This document shows positions 51,210-62,924 of a DNA stretch of 64,000 nt, in pieces (positions within the stretch are counted from its first letter, which is position 1; the number at the start of each line of letters is the position of its first letter). Made by a program: the position numbers and the translations under genes. The notes beneath the pieces were generated by a model, which saw only the letters and a program-made list of their open reading frames with translations, had not been told where the DNA came from and ran no database searches. The stretch comes from Chinchilla lanigera (Eukaryota; Chordata; Mammalia; Rodentia; Chinchillidae): assembly GCF_000276665.1 (NCBI RefSeq), contig NW_004955423.1, positions 9,078,394 to 9,142,393 on the forward strand, read 5' to 3'.

Positions 51210-51430
51210 GCACACGCTCTGGTACCAGGATGCCTGCGTTCAAATCCTGGCTGTCACACTTACCAGCTGTGTGCCTTTGAGCATATCACCTAACATTTCT
51301 CTGCCTTAGTTGCCTTAGGCTTAAAATAAAGGTAATATTAATACCTATTTCCAAGGATTGCTATGAGGATTAAACGAGTTAATTAATATAAAATTCTTAG
51401 AACAGAAGCTAACCCATAATTTATGGCTCA
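51210..51430 (-). repeat. MIR SINE, antisense, nearly complete
   Basis: Reversed MIR: 'GGTACCAGGATGCCTGCGTT', 'CAAATCCTGGCTGTCACACT', 'TACCAGCTGTGTGCCTTTGA', 'GCTATGAGGATTAAACGAGT' and 'CTTAGAACAGAAGCTAACCC'. One of the best preserved MIR copies in the window. Confidence 0.88.
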
Positions 51431-51949
51431 ATAAGAATGAAGGACAAAGAAAAAAGAATGAAGACTCAGGAAAGTAGAGTAATTTGCCTAAAACAGCAAC
51501 TCATAAGACGAGGGCCTGAGCATACCTGCCTGACCCAGAGGTCATGCTGCTTTCCTGCCTTACATTGCCTCTATGTAGTTCTTGATTCATCTTGCTTAGC
51601 GTTATACCTCTCAGAAGAAAGATAACACAAGAGGAATAATGTCCAGAATTAATTCTAACTAGTGAGAGCTAGGTTTTGGTATGATTTTACAGACTTCTTT
51701 GTTCAATTTTTACTAAAATGTTAGTGTTTTAGCTCCCTGTGTACACATACCACCTTCATCTCATGTACTGCTTAGTACAGTTCCTGGCACATGGTAAACT
51801 TGAGATAAATAATTATTGACTGGATCATATGCATTTTGAGATGATAAGGATATTGGAAGACTACTGAGGCAGTTCACACAGTGGCCAGGGGCACAGCCAT
51901 GGATAAAGACTGGCTGCATTTAAAATTAAGTGTTCCTTAAAGATTATTT

Positions 51950-52090
51950 AATGAAAATCATAAGTAACTTCTCTGGTGCCTCAGTTTCCTAAGGATAATA
52001 ATAATAATACCAACATCATAGTAGGGGCCTATGAGATAATCAAAGAAAACATTTACACTATTGTCTGATCCATAGTAAGCTTGCTGTAAG
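51950..52090 (-). repeat. MIR fragment, antisense
   Basis: 'AAGTAACTTCTCTGGTGCCT', 'CAGTTTCCTAAGGATAATAA', 'CTATGAGATAATCAAAGAAA' and 'TGATCCATAGTAAGCTTG' form the reversed MIR 5' half. Confidence 0.7.
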
Positions 52091-52602
52091 GGCCAGCTAT
52101 GTAAATTGCAAGCTATAGAACCTGTGTCTCATATTTCTGGGCCATTTAGAACTAAGGTACATGTGATCCAATGGCTGGAGACTTGGAAGAGACCGTGGCT
52201 TGTATTCAGCGGCAGTCTAGGAAGCACATTCCTAACTATCTTGTCATAGAAGATTTATTTCTGACAGAAATCTAAATCTAGAGCAGATGATTAAGCAAAC
52301 AGCCTGTGAATATATCAGAAGGAGTATAGTGCTTAGGGAGCATCAGTGTGAATTTACAAAGAGTAAAATTTTTGAGCAGGTGATTTAGTGAAAACCCTAG
52401 GACAGTGCTGGTGAGCTGTTCAGAGCTTTCAAGGATAACAAACAGCTGGTTGTAGCACACACCCCGCAGTTCACCATCACGGCACGAGGAGAATGCCTTA
52501 GAGGTAGCAGCTACCATCTCCAACAAAGCGCATGTAGGGTTTTATTAGAGGTTTAATTAATCACACCTAGATCTTCAAGAAAGCACTTTAAAAAGCCTGA
52601 TT

Positions 52603-52690
52603 GGGGCTGGGGATGTGGCTCAGTAGTAGAAACTCTTACCTGGCATGCACAAGGCCCTGGGTTCAATCCCCAGCACCAAAAAAAAAAAAA
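52603..52690 (+). repeat. ID-type SINE (different subfamily)
   Basis: 'GGGGCTGGGGATGTGGCTCA', 'GTAGTAGAAACTCTTACCTG', 'GCATGCACAAGGCCCTGGGT' and 'TCAATCCCCAGCACC' plus an A tail. Target-site duplications AAAAAGCCTGATT lie at 52590-52602 and 52691-52703. Its body differs at many diagnostic positions from the other ID copies in the window. Confidence 0.93.
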
Positions 52691-53041
52691 AAAAAGCCTG
52701 ATTTGGAGAACAGAAGAGTGAAAGGTTCAGTGTGTGAGCCTGGGAATCAGAAAGGCCTCACATTTCGCCTTAAAACCGTGCCTCAGATTCCCCATCGGTC
52801 CGATAGAGATCATAATCGTAGCAGTCTCCTGTTGTGGTTGAGAGCTTCAGAGATGTGTAGGGGTAATGCCATGTAAATGCAAGCCCTCAATAATGACAAC
52901 GTCAGACAAGGGAGCAGAATAGCAAGTGGTGGATAGAAAGGAGGTTCCAGGTTTCAAATGTTCAAAGGCAGCCTGGGAGTTTGCTTTGCAGTTGACAAAA
53001 TAACTGCAGAGACAGCCTGAATAGCAGCCTGAAGTCTGAGC

Positions 53042-53069
53042 GCGTGTTGCTTCCTCTTCTCTCCGCCAG
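53042..53069 (+). promoter_or_regulatory. Splice acceptor of last LPAR3 exon
   Basis: A strong pyrimidine tract (TTGCTTCCTCTTCTCTCCG) precedes CCAG, with AG at 53068-53069. Joining here completes codon 246 (G + GC) and enters TM6. Confidence 0.93.
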
Positions 53070-53395
53070 GCGCCTTCGTAGTGTGCTGGACCCCGGGCCT
53101 CGTGGTGCTGCTCCTGGATGGCTTGAACTGCACGCAGTGCGGCGTACAGCACGTGAAGCGCTGGTTCCTGCTGCTGGCCTTGCTCAACTCCGTCATGAAC
53201 CCCGTCATCTACTCGTATAAGGATGAGGACATGTACAGCACCATGAAGAAGATGATCTGCTTCTGGCAAGAGAGCAGCCCGGAGAGGCAGCCCTCCCGCC
53301 TCCCCTCTACGGTCCTCAGCAGGAGCGACACCGGCAGCCAGTACATGGAAGATAGTATTAGCCAAGGCACGGTCTGCAACAAAAGCAGCTCCTAA
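53070..53395 (+). CDS. LPAR3: Lysophosphatidic acid receptor 3, last coding exon (residues 246-353)
   Basis: This exon encodes TM6 (about 241-261, with the C251-W-T-P motif), extracellular loop 3 (with N265-C-T, a possible sequon), K275 at the start of TM7, TM7 ending N289-P-V-I-Y (the NPxxY switch), helix 8 and the serine-rich tail ending SSS. The stop TAA is at 53393-53395. Together with 10029-10764 it makes 1062 nt, 353 residues, the length I recall for human LPAR3. Position C309 is followed by F310 where my memory of human LPAR3 has a second cysteine. LPAR3 signals mainly through Gq and Gi and favours unsaturated 2-acyl LPA (family knowledge). The exon is GC-rich compared with the surrounding intron. 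Confidence 0.98.
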
Positions 53396-53764
53396 GCTTG
53401 AGACTGCTCTCCACCTGACCCCCCAGGCCTCCCTGGGAAGCAGAGCTGTTAGGAATGCTGACCTGTCTCCTTGAAGCCCTTGACAGTGTTACTTTGAGGT
53501 CTATTTTAATCACGGCTAGATGTAAAACAATGTTTTTTTCTTGGATGTTGTAGTTGAAAAGCATGGGCAGTAAAGAGAAGGCACGACGCACTTAGTGAGC
53601 ATGCGCGTACGCTCAGGAGGCAGCGCCAAGCCCTACTGCTCCTCTTGCGAACTGCTCAGAGAGCCCGCCAGCCGCCGGCTGGCTGTTCTGGGCTCAGCCG
53701 ACGTCCTGTAGCCATTCTCTTTGTGTTTTAAAGATGTCTTTCAGGGGCTTAAGCCACAGTAACT

Positions 53765-53770
53765 AATAAA
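53765..53770 (+). terminator. Candidate polyadenylation signal (proximal)
   Basis: AATAAA about 370 nt after the stop codon. The sequence downstream is only weakly GT-rich, so it is likely a minor site if used. Confidence 0.3.
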
Positions 53771-54661
53771 TAATGTTACTTGAGCCACCTAATGTAGCTG
53801 CTAAGAAAACCTATGTAGGTAGTTCTTTCTGCATGCATTTAAGACTTTCAGGAGCGCTTTAGCAATGATACAGTTTTTCCCTCAAAGAAACCATGGCCAG
53901 TAGCTAGGTGTTAATAGAAACTTAAGAATAACACATCAGTAAATTTTATTTTATTTTATTTTTTTACCCAAAAAAGCACATTTGAAATAAGAAAAGGCCT
54001 TCGTGTAGTCCTCTACCCATGCATGTATGTGCACGTGCAAAGCTACTTATGCAATTTAACGTATTTAAAGAATCCGAGGACAGTGTTGGCAGAATAAACT
54101 CACTGGTCACCTAGACTTTCCGGCCTAGGACTGTCACTGTAGAAGTGACCTGTTGTGCTTTAAATGAAAAGAGAAAGTTCATTTCCAGTAAGTTTTTGTA
54201 ACAGAAAAAAGATATGCTGAGAAGCAAATGAAATCAGTTCCATGTAGGATCAAATCTGAGCATGACCAGAATCCTTAATTTTAGTTTCCTCCATATTCCT
54301 AGCAGCTCGTTACATTTAGTATGCGGAATAATTTCACATCTCGTTTTTTGCCCAAGATTATCAACACATTTTGGGACCGATCTTGTGGACTAAATTTTGA
54401 TCCAGGTTCTATTTTGAATTTTTCTCCTTCAAACACCTGAGCAGGCAACATAAAAAGCAAATCAGCAAAACAGAAAAATAATGTGTTATATTCATAGGCT
54501 ACCAAAGTTTTCTGTGTAAGTCATTCAAGTCATTCCAAGTGTATGCTGATTTAAAAGAAAAATAACTTCCAGGCAGATAATATAGTATTTATGTAGTTTG
54601 CAAAAGAAGTTTACATTTTTTAGCTATTGTGATGTAACATTTATGTGCAAGAACTACTTGT

Positions 54662-54667
54662 AATAAA
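54662..54667 (+). terminator. Candidate polyadenylation signal
   Basis: AATAAA (as TAATAAAAG) in an AT-rich context, about 1.27 kb after the stop codon. A weak GT-rich element follows at about 54740-54760. Confidence 0.4.
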
Positions 54668-54792
54668 AGAATTTGAGAAGCCATGCTTTTAGATATTGTG
54701 GTAAAATAGAGTATTATGATTTCAAAGTGTAGATTTCATAAGCTCTGTGTAGTAAGTGGTCTATCTGAAGCTTCTATCAAACCTACCTATAA

Positions 54793-54798
54793 AATAAA
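54793..54798 (+). terminator. Candidate polyadenylation signal (distal)
   Basis: AATAAA followed within about 20-30 nt by a T-rich/GT-rich stretch. The best arranged of the four candidates. Confidence 0.5.
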
Positions 54799-56727
54799 AT
54801 TTAAGACAGATCTGTTCTCTTTTGTTGAGGCACATTATTGCTTTGTGTATTTTCTAAGTAAAAATATAGTTTGTGATAACTATGGCACCATTTCTACTGC
54901 AGAAGAAAAATCAAAGTTGCCATGAAGAACATACTGTTGATGTTTTATGTAAGCATTTTGAATCTACAGCTGGCCAAAGGGTGGAGAATTGAAATTGAAT
55001 TCCAGTCCCTGAATAGCTACTAAGGGATCTTTAAAGGTTTTATTTTGAGGAAAGAACCATTTTTAGGACCCTGCAGCAGAGTGTCATATTTGCAATGGTG
55101 TCTGGAGGGGATCCAAAGTGTGGAGACACAGGGTAGAAATATATAGTTTTTATTTTTATGCACACACATATCTCAGCAATGATATAAGAGTAGAGAAGTC
55201 ATGAATATCCAGAAATGACAAGTGCCAGGGGTCACAGAGCTCACCAAGACTGCTCAGCAAAGTCAGCCCACCCACAGTAGAGAAATAAAGCAAAGAAACA
55301 ATATCTCTCTGCAAATTCTAAGGTCTCAGGTTTACCTGAAAGTCATTATAATGATGATAGTGAACATTTCATCACGTTTTTTTTTAAAATCAGATACTCC
55401 GTAGCCAAGCAAGATTTCATGCTCTTAGATTTATTGTCCAGGTTGTTGTGATCAGTCCCTGTGGGTGAGAGAAGTTAGTCATTTATTAAGACTGCTTCTT
55501 GGAATGAAATAATTTGTTGAAATTTCTTGGTGGATTTCTTTTTGCAGTTGAGTTGTAGACCTGAAGCCAGTCTATAGTCTTTAGATGCCCTGGGCTTGGA
55601 TAAACCCTGCCCACATTTATGCAATTGCAAATAAAAGCAATCCCAAACCTTTTATGTTTAGTTAAATGTAAGCCTCCAACAAAGTTCTTAATTTCCCTCA
55701 TAATCAACCCTTTGATGCTTTTTACAAAGACTAACAATCAAGTCATATCACTGTCAGTGCCCTGGATTCCCTAGCCATCTGAGCACATGCTCAGTCCCTG
55801 CTGGGATGGCCTGGGATGAAGGACCCAGGAGGTGGACAATATAAGCATCAGTTGCAGGAGAAGGTGTGACTCTATTTACCTGGTGATGTCACTCCACATA
55901 GACTACAGAGGTTGCCATGTTCTGTGTATGTAGATCAAGTTTTCTCAGGTTAAAAGTATTTTGTGCTTATTAGCTCATTAATACTCTAATTTGGTGGGAA
56001 AGGTAAGATTGTTTGCCCCCCTTTTTAAAATTGATTAAACTGGCATAATGCAGTGACAAACTCAAAACCTATCGAGGCCTGTGCTAAAATTAACCACAGT
56101 ACTATCCTTCATGATGATGCATCTCACTGGGTACTAAAAAGAACTAGTAACACACACAAACAGATCTAACTTAAGGGAAGCTTACCATAGAATTACATCC
56201 CCTTTGTGGATCACTAACTGTGGTGTTAAATTGGAAACCCCCAGGGCTTTTTCCAACTTTATGCATTGTCTTCCAGGCATAGGGTTGGGGTTAGGATCAC
56301 TTCAAGACATGAAGCATTTTTAAAGTAAGAGAAGCTGCATTTTGTGTGAAGGATGCTGTCCTGAATACTTTACATAATTTGAAATACTCAGTTTGAGACT
56401 AGTTATAAGAGGAATAAATATTAGGTGGAATGCTGTACCTGTGAGTTTTGGCCCCACTGTTATATTTTATCTTTTTGCCATTTTCTAAGTGTGCTCTCTG
56501 CTAAATTAACAGATGGGAGACTATTGATTGTAGTTGTTAAGGGTTCTATCACATCCATCACTTGAGACCTAAAGGTTTATAGTGCAAACAATAGTGCAAT
56601 GGTTATTGACTCACACGTAGAAGTTGCAGGAGGGACACATCAATAAAAGTGTGGATCACACGACACTTTGTAATGCACTTGCCCCTTGCATGACAATCCA
56701 TGAACACAGTTTGCAATTTACTGGGCC

Positions 56728-56850
56728 AGCCAGTTTTGGAATTTGCAGTTTTGGCAGCTTTTTAGAGAGTTGTAATTTTATGCTGCAAAATTTTATAAGA
56801 TCTTCTTTATCAGCAACTTTAGCTTTGCATAGCTGAAGTTTCCATAAGTG
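56728..56850 (+). repeat. Unassigned repeat, copy A
   Basis: It shares an ordered series with 57921-58037: 'CCAG...TTTTGGAATTTG', a GCTTTTTAGAGAGTTG step, 'ATGCTGCAAAATTTTATAAG', 'TTATCAGCAACTTTAGCTTT' and 'TAGCTGAAGTTTCCATA'. Similarity is roughly two-thirds by eye with a few indels. I do not recognise the family. Confidence 0.55.
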
Positions 56851-57411
56851 CATCTCTGCTGTATTTGTTACTGAGTGTAGAGCCTATGTATTGTATGTGA
56901 GGAAGATGTATTGTATTAAAAGGGGAAGGAGCTGCCACCAGCCCTATTCAAAAGCTATGCCTTTTCCTCAAGACACTGTTGCTTTTTTCAAAAAATAGTA
57001 TAATACACTAATTTTGTTAGAATTTCACCATACCTGCTTAAAAAACTGTGCTGATAAATATGTCTGCCAACAGCACAATGGACACATGTAGAGTTGGGTG
57101 GTTTACCACTCACACAAATGCATGTGACAACTATGTCTCAGAAAGCACCGGATAGAAATTCAGAATATCTGGGTTCTGATTTCTGTTTTGCCCCAAACTG
57201 TGTATGGAACTCTAGATAAGACTGCTGATATAGATGAGAGATTTAAATTAAATGACCCATAAGGACCTTTGACCTCCAAAATTCCAACTTTATGTATCTT
57301 CTCCTAGATGTAATCCTAGAAAGAGCCCTAAGTCTTTGGATTCTTCCGGTTTCACTCCTTGCATAGAGATTTTAAAGAAAAGGAGAAAAGGAAATGTGTT
57401 TTGATTTATTG

Positions 57412-57475
57412 CAGTGGTTCTCAAGTGTTAGGGTGCATAAGAATCACCTGGGGAGATCATCCAAAATCTGTTTTA
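57412..57475. mobile_element. MER5-like fragment
   Basis: 'GCAGTGGTTCTCAAGTGTTA' followed by 'GGTGCATAAGAATCACCTGG' is the terminal segment of a MER5-like hAT element. Only the end is preserved. Confidence 0.6.
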
Positions 57476-57920
57476 AGCAGGTAGGAAATATATACTCATC
57501 AATCCATCAAGAATATGGGGAAGAAAGATTTCTAAAAGCAAATGGAGGTGCCAGTCATCCGTATGCAGAACCCAAGATGCTTCATGATCTGCTTATGTTT
57601 GCTAAAAGTGAATTTAATTTGAAGTGTGTGAGCTGCTCTTTATTCCATCAAGGCAAATAAGCCACTTATTTATTTTATATTTAATTTGACTGATGTCTTT
57701 AGAACATTTCCTAGGAATTGAGGAACCCACCTACTCCCCAAAACAGCCCCACCCTTAAAAATTAACAAAACCATAAATAAAATAAATACACAAATCAAGG
57801 GAACTGAAAGTGAAAGGGAGCTGGAAATATTAGGGGTGGACATATATGTGCTACGGCAGCCACCTCAAGCTATCACACTGGTGATTCCAGTGTGGTATTT
57901 TTGATCTGGCCTCAAAAATA

Positions 57921-58037
57921 CCAGTTCTTGGAGTTTGGGGGAGCTTTTCAGAGGATGGCAATTTGATGCAGCAAAATCTTTTATAATATTTTTATATCAG
58001 CACTTTCAACTTTCTGTAGTTGAATTCTCATAGATAT
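57921..58037 (+). repeat. Unassigned repeat, copy B
   Basis: Same orientation as copy A and about 1.2 kb away: 'CCAGTTCTTGGAGTTTG', 'GAGCTTTTCAGAGGATGGCA', 'ATGCAGCAAAATCTTTTATA', 'TATATCAGCACTTTCAACTT' and 'GTAGTTGAATTCTCATAGA'. Could be a dispersed family or a decayed local duplication. Confidence 0.55.
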
Positions 58038-58737
58038 AAAATTCTGTGAGACCTGGGGGAGGACAAGGAAATCATAAATTGGCTACTTTTTGGGGTTGAA
58101 AACACTTTGCCATTTATGGGTTGAGAATCTGGTGCTGATAACCTAAATTAGACTTGCTTGCTTTGTTTTGCCTAGGTGACTGGCTAGCCACAGGTTTACA
58201 TAAATTTAGGAGCTGGGACATATCAGCCAGTCTTCAGTCAGAAAAACATAAATTATTTAGTATCTGAAGCAGGAAGGTATTTAAAACAGCCATTAGGTGT
58301 TCATAAAACAGGTGGAAAGTCTAGAGGCAGGAAATGGAAGGGAATATCATAATTAGGTCTCAGGTTTGAAGCTAAATCTTAGGAATCACTGCTGCACAGG
58401 CCAGGAACTTCCAGAAAGTGCTTCCAGAGGCATGAGATTTGTGGAAGTCTCAAATCTTCAACTTTGCTGCTAGAGGAAGAATAGGCCCCTACTGCTTCCC
58501 TTCTATCCTCTTCCTCCGTCATGACTGTCCGGTTCCGGGAAGTACTGTGGAGGACACAGTAGAGATCAGCCTCAGGACTGACCATCAGCAGGCAAGACAA
58601 CACACATGGGGAGAAAAGAAGGAAGGGAAGAGGATTCTTGGCTTCTGGAATTTTCTCCTTTTGAAGATACCAATTCTAGTAGTTTTTCTTGACTGAAGAA
58701 AGAAGAGAATATAACTAGATCTAAAATAAGGGATGAA

Positions 58738-58832
58738 GGGGCTGGGGATTTAGCTCAGCGGCAAAAGCGCCTGCCTGGCAAGCGCAAGGTCGTGAGTTTG
58801 GTTCCCGGTACCGGAGAAAAACCAAATAAAAT
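58738..58832 (+). repeat. ID-type SINE (young subfamily)
   Basis: 'GGGGCTGGGGATTTAGCTCA', 'GCGGCAAAAGCGCCTGCCTG', 'GCAAGCGCAAGGTCGTGAGT', 'TTGGTTCCCGGTACCGGAG', then an AAATA-rich tail. Perfect 15-bp duplications AAAATAAGGGATGAA lie at 58723-58737 and 58833-58847. Confidence 0.95.
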
Positions 58833-59544
58833 AAAATAAGGGATGAAAATTATCTAGAGAATATAATATTATAGTAATGGGATTTTCTGAAGGCTGAAGG
58901 GAAAAGGGCATGAGAACATAATTCACTTATTATTACAGGTTATTACAGATTCCTCATCCAAATCTGTGAAAGCAAAGCTGAGATTGGAACGTAAGGATAA
59001 ACCTAGGTGGTCATAGTTGATACACAACCATGGTGGATATGACATAATCATTCGTTCAGGTCCCCAGATCTTGAAACAGTAATGAATGGGCAAGAGTAGG
59101 TATGAAATTCAGACAGGCAAAGTCATCAAAAGTCAGACTTCTGTGTTCCGATCCTATACAGTACAATAGACAAACTTCAGAGAGGAACGGTAATAGAGCT
59201 AAATTCCAGTTTACGGTTTGTTCGGGGGAATAAATAACACAAAGCTTCTTGTTTTGATAGAAATGAAAGCCCAATTATTGCACCTGTGAGGAAGTTGTAA
59301 TGTAGGGATTATCTGTATTTTAGACGTGACAAAACTGAAGGCAAGATTGAATGTTAATGATACATTGTAACTAACTCAAGGGTCAAAGTTAACTAAATTC
59401 TTTATATTTTTTCCTCTATTTAGAAAAAAGGTAGTTTTCTAAGAATCATATATAAATTCAGATTTCAAGAAAGTAATGCTTACCAATAATAGATTAGTCA
59501 TTTTAGTAATTAAGAATCTTTGTGCTAACCAAAAAAAATCTTTG

Positions 59545-59735
59545 CTCTAGCGGGGTGTGGTGGCACATGCCTGTGATCCCAGCACTTGGGAGGCTGAGAC
59601 AGGAGGATCACTGTGAGTTTGAGGCCAACCTGGGTCACAAAATGAGTTGAAGTCCACCTGAACTGCATAGTGAAACCCTGTCTCAAATAGACCAAAAAAT
59701 TTAAAATAAATAAATAAATAAATTTAAATTTAAAG
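59545..59735 (+). repeat. B1-type SINE
   Basis: 'CGGGGTGTGGTGGCACATGC', 'CAGCACTTGGGAGGCTGAGA', 'AGTTTGAGGCCAACCTGGG', a duplicated unit 'CTGAACTGCATAGTGAAACC', and a (AAAT)n tail. Duplications AAATCTTTG lie at 59536-59544 and 59736-59744. Confidence 0.92.
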
Positions 59736-59845
59736 AAATCTTTGTGCTTTTTGAGTAATTCAGTTTATGAAACTATATGTTACAGAAATGACTCTAAACT
59801 AGGAAAAGACTTTTTACACAAAGGTGATTAAAACAACATGATTTG

Positions 59846-60017
59846 CCAGGCATGGTGGTGCATTCCTGTAATTCTAGCATTTCAGACACTGAGGCAGGAA
59901 GATCTCCAGGAGTTTGAGGCCAGCCTGAGCTGCATAATAAGTTCAAAGCCAAACTGAACTGCATAGTGAGAACCTGTCTCACTATGAAAAAAAAAAAAAA
60001 AAAAAAACCCACGAAAA
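59846..60017 (+). repeat. B1-type SINE
   Basis: 'CCAGGCATGGTGGTGCATTC', 'GTTTGAGGCCAGCCTGAGCT' and its internal duplicate 'AACTGAACTGCATAGTGAGA', ending in a long A tail. Flanks ATTAAAACAACATGATTTG (59827-59845) and ATTAAACAACAAGATTTG (60018-60035) are target-site duplications with one indel and one mismatch. It lies 111 bp after the previous B1, inserted independently. Confidence 0.93.
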
Positions 60018-60119
60018 ATTAAACAACAAGATTTGTAGCAATTGTAAGCTTCACAATTTAAATATCAAACAGAGAGTAAATGTAAAACATTATGGTCAAG
60101 ATAGTCAAACATATAAACT

Positions 60120-60320
60120 CTAAAATCATCTTAGCTCTTTTACATACTAGTTGGGTGACTTTGGGTAACTTCTGTGACTTAGCTTCTTTATATAATAGGG
60201 ATAGTAATTATATCTATTCCTATATAATTATACCCATCATAGAGTTGTAGAGATTAAAGAAGCTTTGTGTAAAGCATTTAGAACAGAGTAAGGCATTGTG
60301 TATGCGTAGGAATTGTTGTA
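60120..60320 (-). repeat. MIR SINE, antisense
   Basis: 'ACATACTAGTTGGGTGACTT', 'TGGGTAACTTCTGTGACTTA', 'GTTGTAGAGATTAAAGAAGC' and 'AGCATTTAGAACAGAGTAAG' follow reversed MIR. Confidence 0.75.
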
Positions 60321-60449
60321 AATATAAATAACCTACTAGTATTGAAAAATTTTTAATATAGAATTTACTGATGAATTTGATATTAAGAGATGTGTTTAAA
60401 AATAACTTCAAGGGCTATTGAACTACTACAAAAATGGAATTGCTTTTTA

Positions 60450-61480
60450 CTAAGAGAACATGGTACGAGCAGCCAAGGTAGCGAGAGGTGGGATTGAGGA
60501 ATTCAGTTTTAGATGTGTGGTATTTGATGCCACAGAGCCAGAGCCAGGTGGAAATGTCAAGAAAGCAGTCAGATAAATGAATATGGAGTTCAGGGAAAAG
60601 ATCCAGACAGTAATATCAATCTCACAGTCACCAGTCTATGGGCGGTATTTAAAACCATGAGATTAGATAAAATCACTTGGACAGTGAGTGTAGCTAGAGA
60701 TAAGAGCAGATCCGAGAGCTCACCTCATAAGCCAGAGAAATGATAAGTCAGTTATGGAGACTGAGAAGCCTTGGGTATAGGAAGAAAACCAGAATTCCTT
60801 GGAGACCTGGGAATAAAAAGTTTTGTCAAAAATGACAAATGAAGGCTTGAGATTTAGCTGTTGATTTGGTCTTAGGAGTTATTGGTGACCTTGACATCAA
60901 TGGAGCAGTGAAGGTATTCAAGGGAAAAAGGGAGGAGAGGATTTTGGAAATCGTGAGGACAGACTATTTTTGAGGTATTTTTTGGTGTTATTTTTCTGAA
61001 AAGGGACCACAGAAATGGAACAGTAGCCAGAGGGACATGTGAGATTGGGGAGGGATTTGTTTGAAGTGGGAATTATTGCAGCATACTGTGTGATGGGAGG
61101 AAAGGCCCAACAGAGGTGGAATAAGTGGAAGAAATAGGCTCTGGTGTATAGGCAGAAGGTCTGGTGTTGGACCTCATAAGAACATTGCATCATAGTAAAA
61201 GGAGGGCAGACAGAGCATGCGTGCAGGGAGCTGGAAGATGTAGAGGTGGTTGGTTTTTTTGTTTTTTTGTTTTTTGTTGTTTTTTACTTATAGTGTTATG
61301 GGTGAGTGACCTGGTCATCACCAGAAGATAATAAGGAAGGACAAGGTTGGCCTTAGAGAAGAAGAGAAGGTGAGAAAAGGAGCAGCACAGTGTGTGAGCC
61401 AGAGAACTGAGCAGGGCTGCCAGGACAAGGCCCACCTTGAGGCTGTGAGTGCGGATTTGGGGCACAGCCATTCAGATGGG
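60450..61480 (+). repeat. Ancient LINE-derived fragment, long copy (family unassigned)
   Basis: A more internal part of the old repeat: 'GTGGAAATGTCAAGAAAGCA', 'GGAGTTCAGGGAAAAGATCC', 'ACCATGAGATTAGATAAAAT', 'GTGAGTGTAGCTAGAGATAA', 'GAGTTATTGGTGACCTTGAC' and 'GACCACAGAAATGGAACAGT'. No coding frame. Confidence 0.55.
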
Positions 61481-61794
61481 TCGTATGCAACTCTCCCTCA
61501 CATCCAACCATCTGGCTGTCATGATGTTGGAAGGAGTTGAGTTATTTTATCTGGCAATGTCTGGACTCCACCAACTAAATCCAAATCTCTAAGTAGCTGT
61601 ATCCAGACTGATTGTCATGTGTGGTCAGGGTTGGGAATCACAGATGAAAGCAAGAAAGTGAAGGGCAAGTGCACTGAAGAACCTGAGTTCAGGAAACCAA
61701 GCTGTAAAAAGTCAGTGGTGCTTAACTACCTAAGGGCGGGCTGTAGGGCTAACCACTATCATAATTTAAAGACTAGGAGCTGAGGAGGTGGGGG

Positions 61795-61990
61795 ACTACT
61801 ATTAGTCAGATTGCTACTGTGAGTTAGGAATTGTACTAAGCACTTTGCATACCTGGTCCCAAAATAACCCTGGGAGTTAAGGATTTCAACCTCTACTTTA
61901 GAGTGAATAAGCTGAGACTCAGAAAGGTGATCAGAGCTTTTCACAGATCCACAACAAATAACCAGCAAAGCCAGGATTCAGGATTCAAAT
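61795..61990 (+). repeat. MIR SINE
   Basis: 'GTACTAAGCACTTTGCATAC', 'AATAACCCTGGGAGTTAAGG', 'GTGAATAAGCTGAGACTCAG', 'AAAGCCAGGATTCAGGATTC' and 'AAATTCAGGCTTTGTAG' follow MIR. Confidence 0.78.
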
Positions 61991-62924
61991 TCAGGCTTTG
62001 TAGCAGATGTGAGACTTGTGTTAAAGGAGTGAGGTTTGATTCTGGAGAAGCAAGAAGCCTTCCCAGCTAGAGGAAAAAAGCAGGGAATCAAGAAAAAATG
62101 CAGTAAGTGTAAGGGACACTCAAGGAGAAGGGTATTTCTCCCTACAGCCAGATAGATTGACATAAATGAAGGAATAAATAATCCAATGAACAAGTAAATG
62201 AATTGAGAGAGTCTATTCTCAATAACCATACAGCTGGGCAGCTGACAATGTATTTGGGACCCATGGAAGCTGCATTTCAGAACTGCTAAGTGAATGTTCT
62301 GTGCATTGTTTGCACAATTCATTATTTTTTAAAAAATGATAGCTATTGGGCTCCACTGAGCTAAAAGATGGGCTCTAAGTATAAACTCATTATCATCTGT
62401 CACCGTGGCTTGGGAGCTTTATGTGCCTGCAGAATCTCAGAATCTATATTTCTCCAGCTTTAATCTCAGGGTCGATATCCCAGCACAGCACTCCTCATAA
62501 TAAATAGCTAGTATTAAATGATAAAGTAGGCTACTGTGTTTTATTTTATTTTGCTTTCAGGCCAATCAATTTTATAGCTGTCTGAGTGCAGAAAAAAAAT
62601 CTAAAGACAGCTGAGAATCACATGAAAAACTAGAACATGCTGACAAAACAAATCTTTATATCCTCTGCTCTTCCTCCTCAGAAAGAGAATCAAAGTAGTC
62701 TGCTGATTATTCCTATAATAAGGTGGCTGCCTATGATGTTACCAGCTATTAGTGTTTTCAGCTCAGCCTACTCTACCTGAGGTAGAAATCAGGAACAGGC
62801 AAAAAAAAAAAAAAATGCCATTGACAGAAGCTCTATGTTGTTTCCCCTCTGCCTGGGACAGCACCCCTCTGCATGGGATAGCAGAAACAACAGACCTGAT
62901 ATTGGACAAAGCAAAAGTCTGGAA

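Larger units (their letters stand above)
10765..53069 (+). other. LPAR3: LPAR3 intron separating coding exons (42.3 kb, phase 1)
   Basis: A GT-AG intron filled with interspersed repeats, which are listed separately. I found no other supported gene inside it on either strand. Stretches where I recognise nothing: 12150-12670, 12890-13740, 15690-17330, 17610-19640, 19840-21140, 21320-23340, 24860-26090, 26200-27940, 28520-30270, 30880-31300, 32210-32580, 32630-34050, 34275-35180, 35280-36080, 36130-37320, 37700-39390, 40385-42980, 43150-43770, 48620-49470, 49630-50330, 50550-51200 and 51435-51945. Within these only weak, uncertain MIR- or LINE-like scraps appear. The ORFs in them show no family resemblance. 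Confidence 0.9.
53396..54815 (+). other. LPAR3 3' UTR (approximate extent)
   Basis: Sequence after the stop contains AATAAA at 53765-53770, 54093-54098, 54662-54667 and 54793-54798. The last has a T/GT-rich stretch (CTGTTCTCTTTTGTTGAGG) about 20 nt downstream, the best local candidate for the main cleavage site. The end is therefore an estimate. No SINE lies within it. The minus-strand open frames here are chance. Confidence 0.55.
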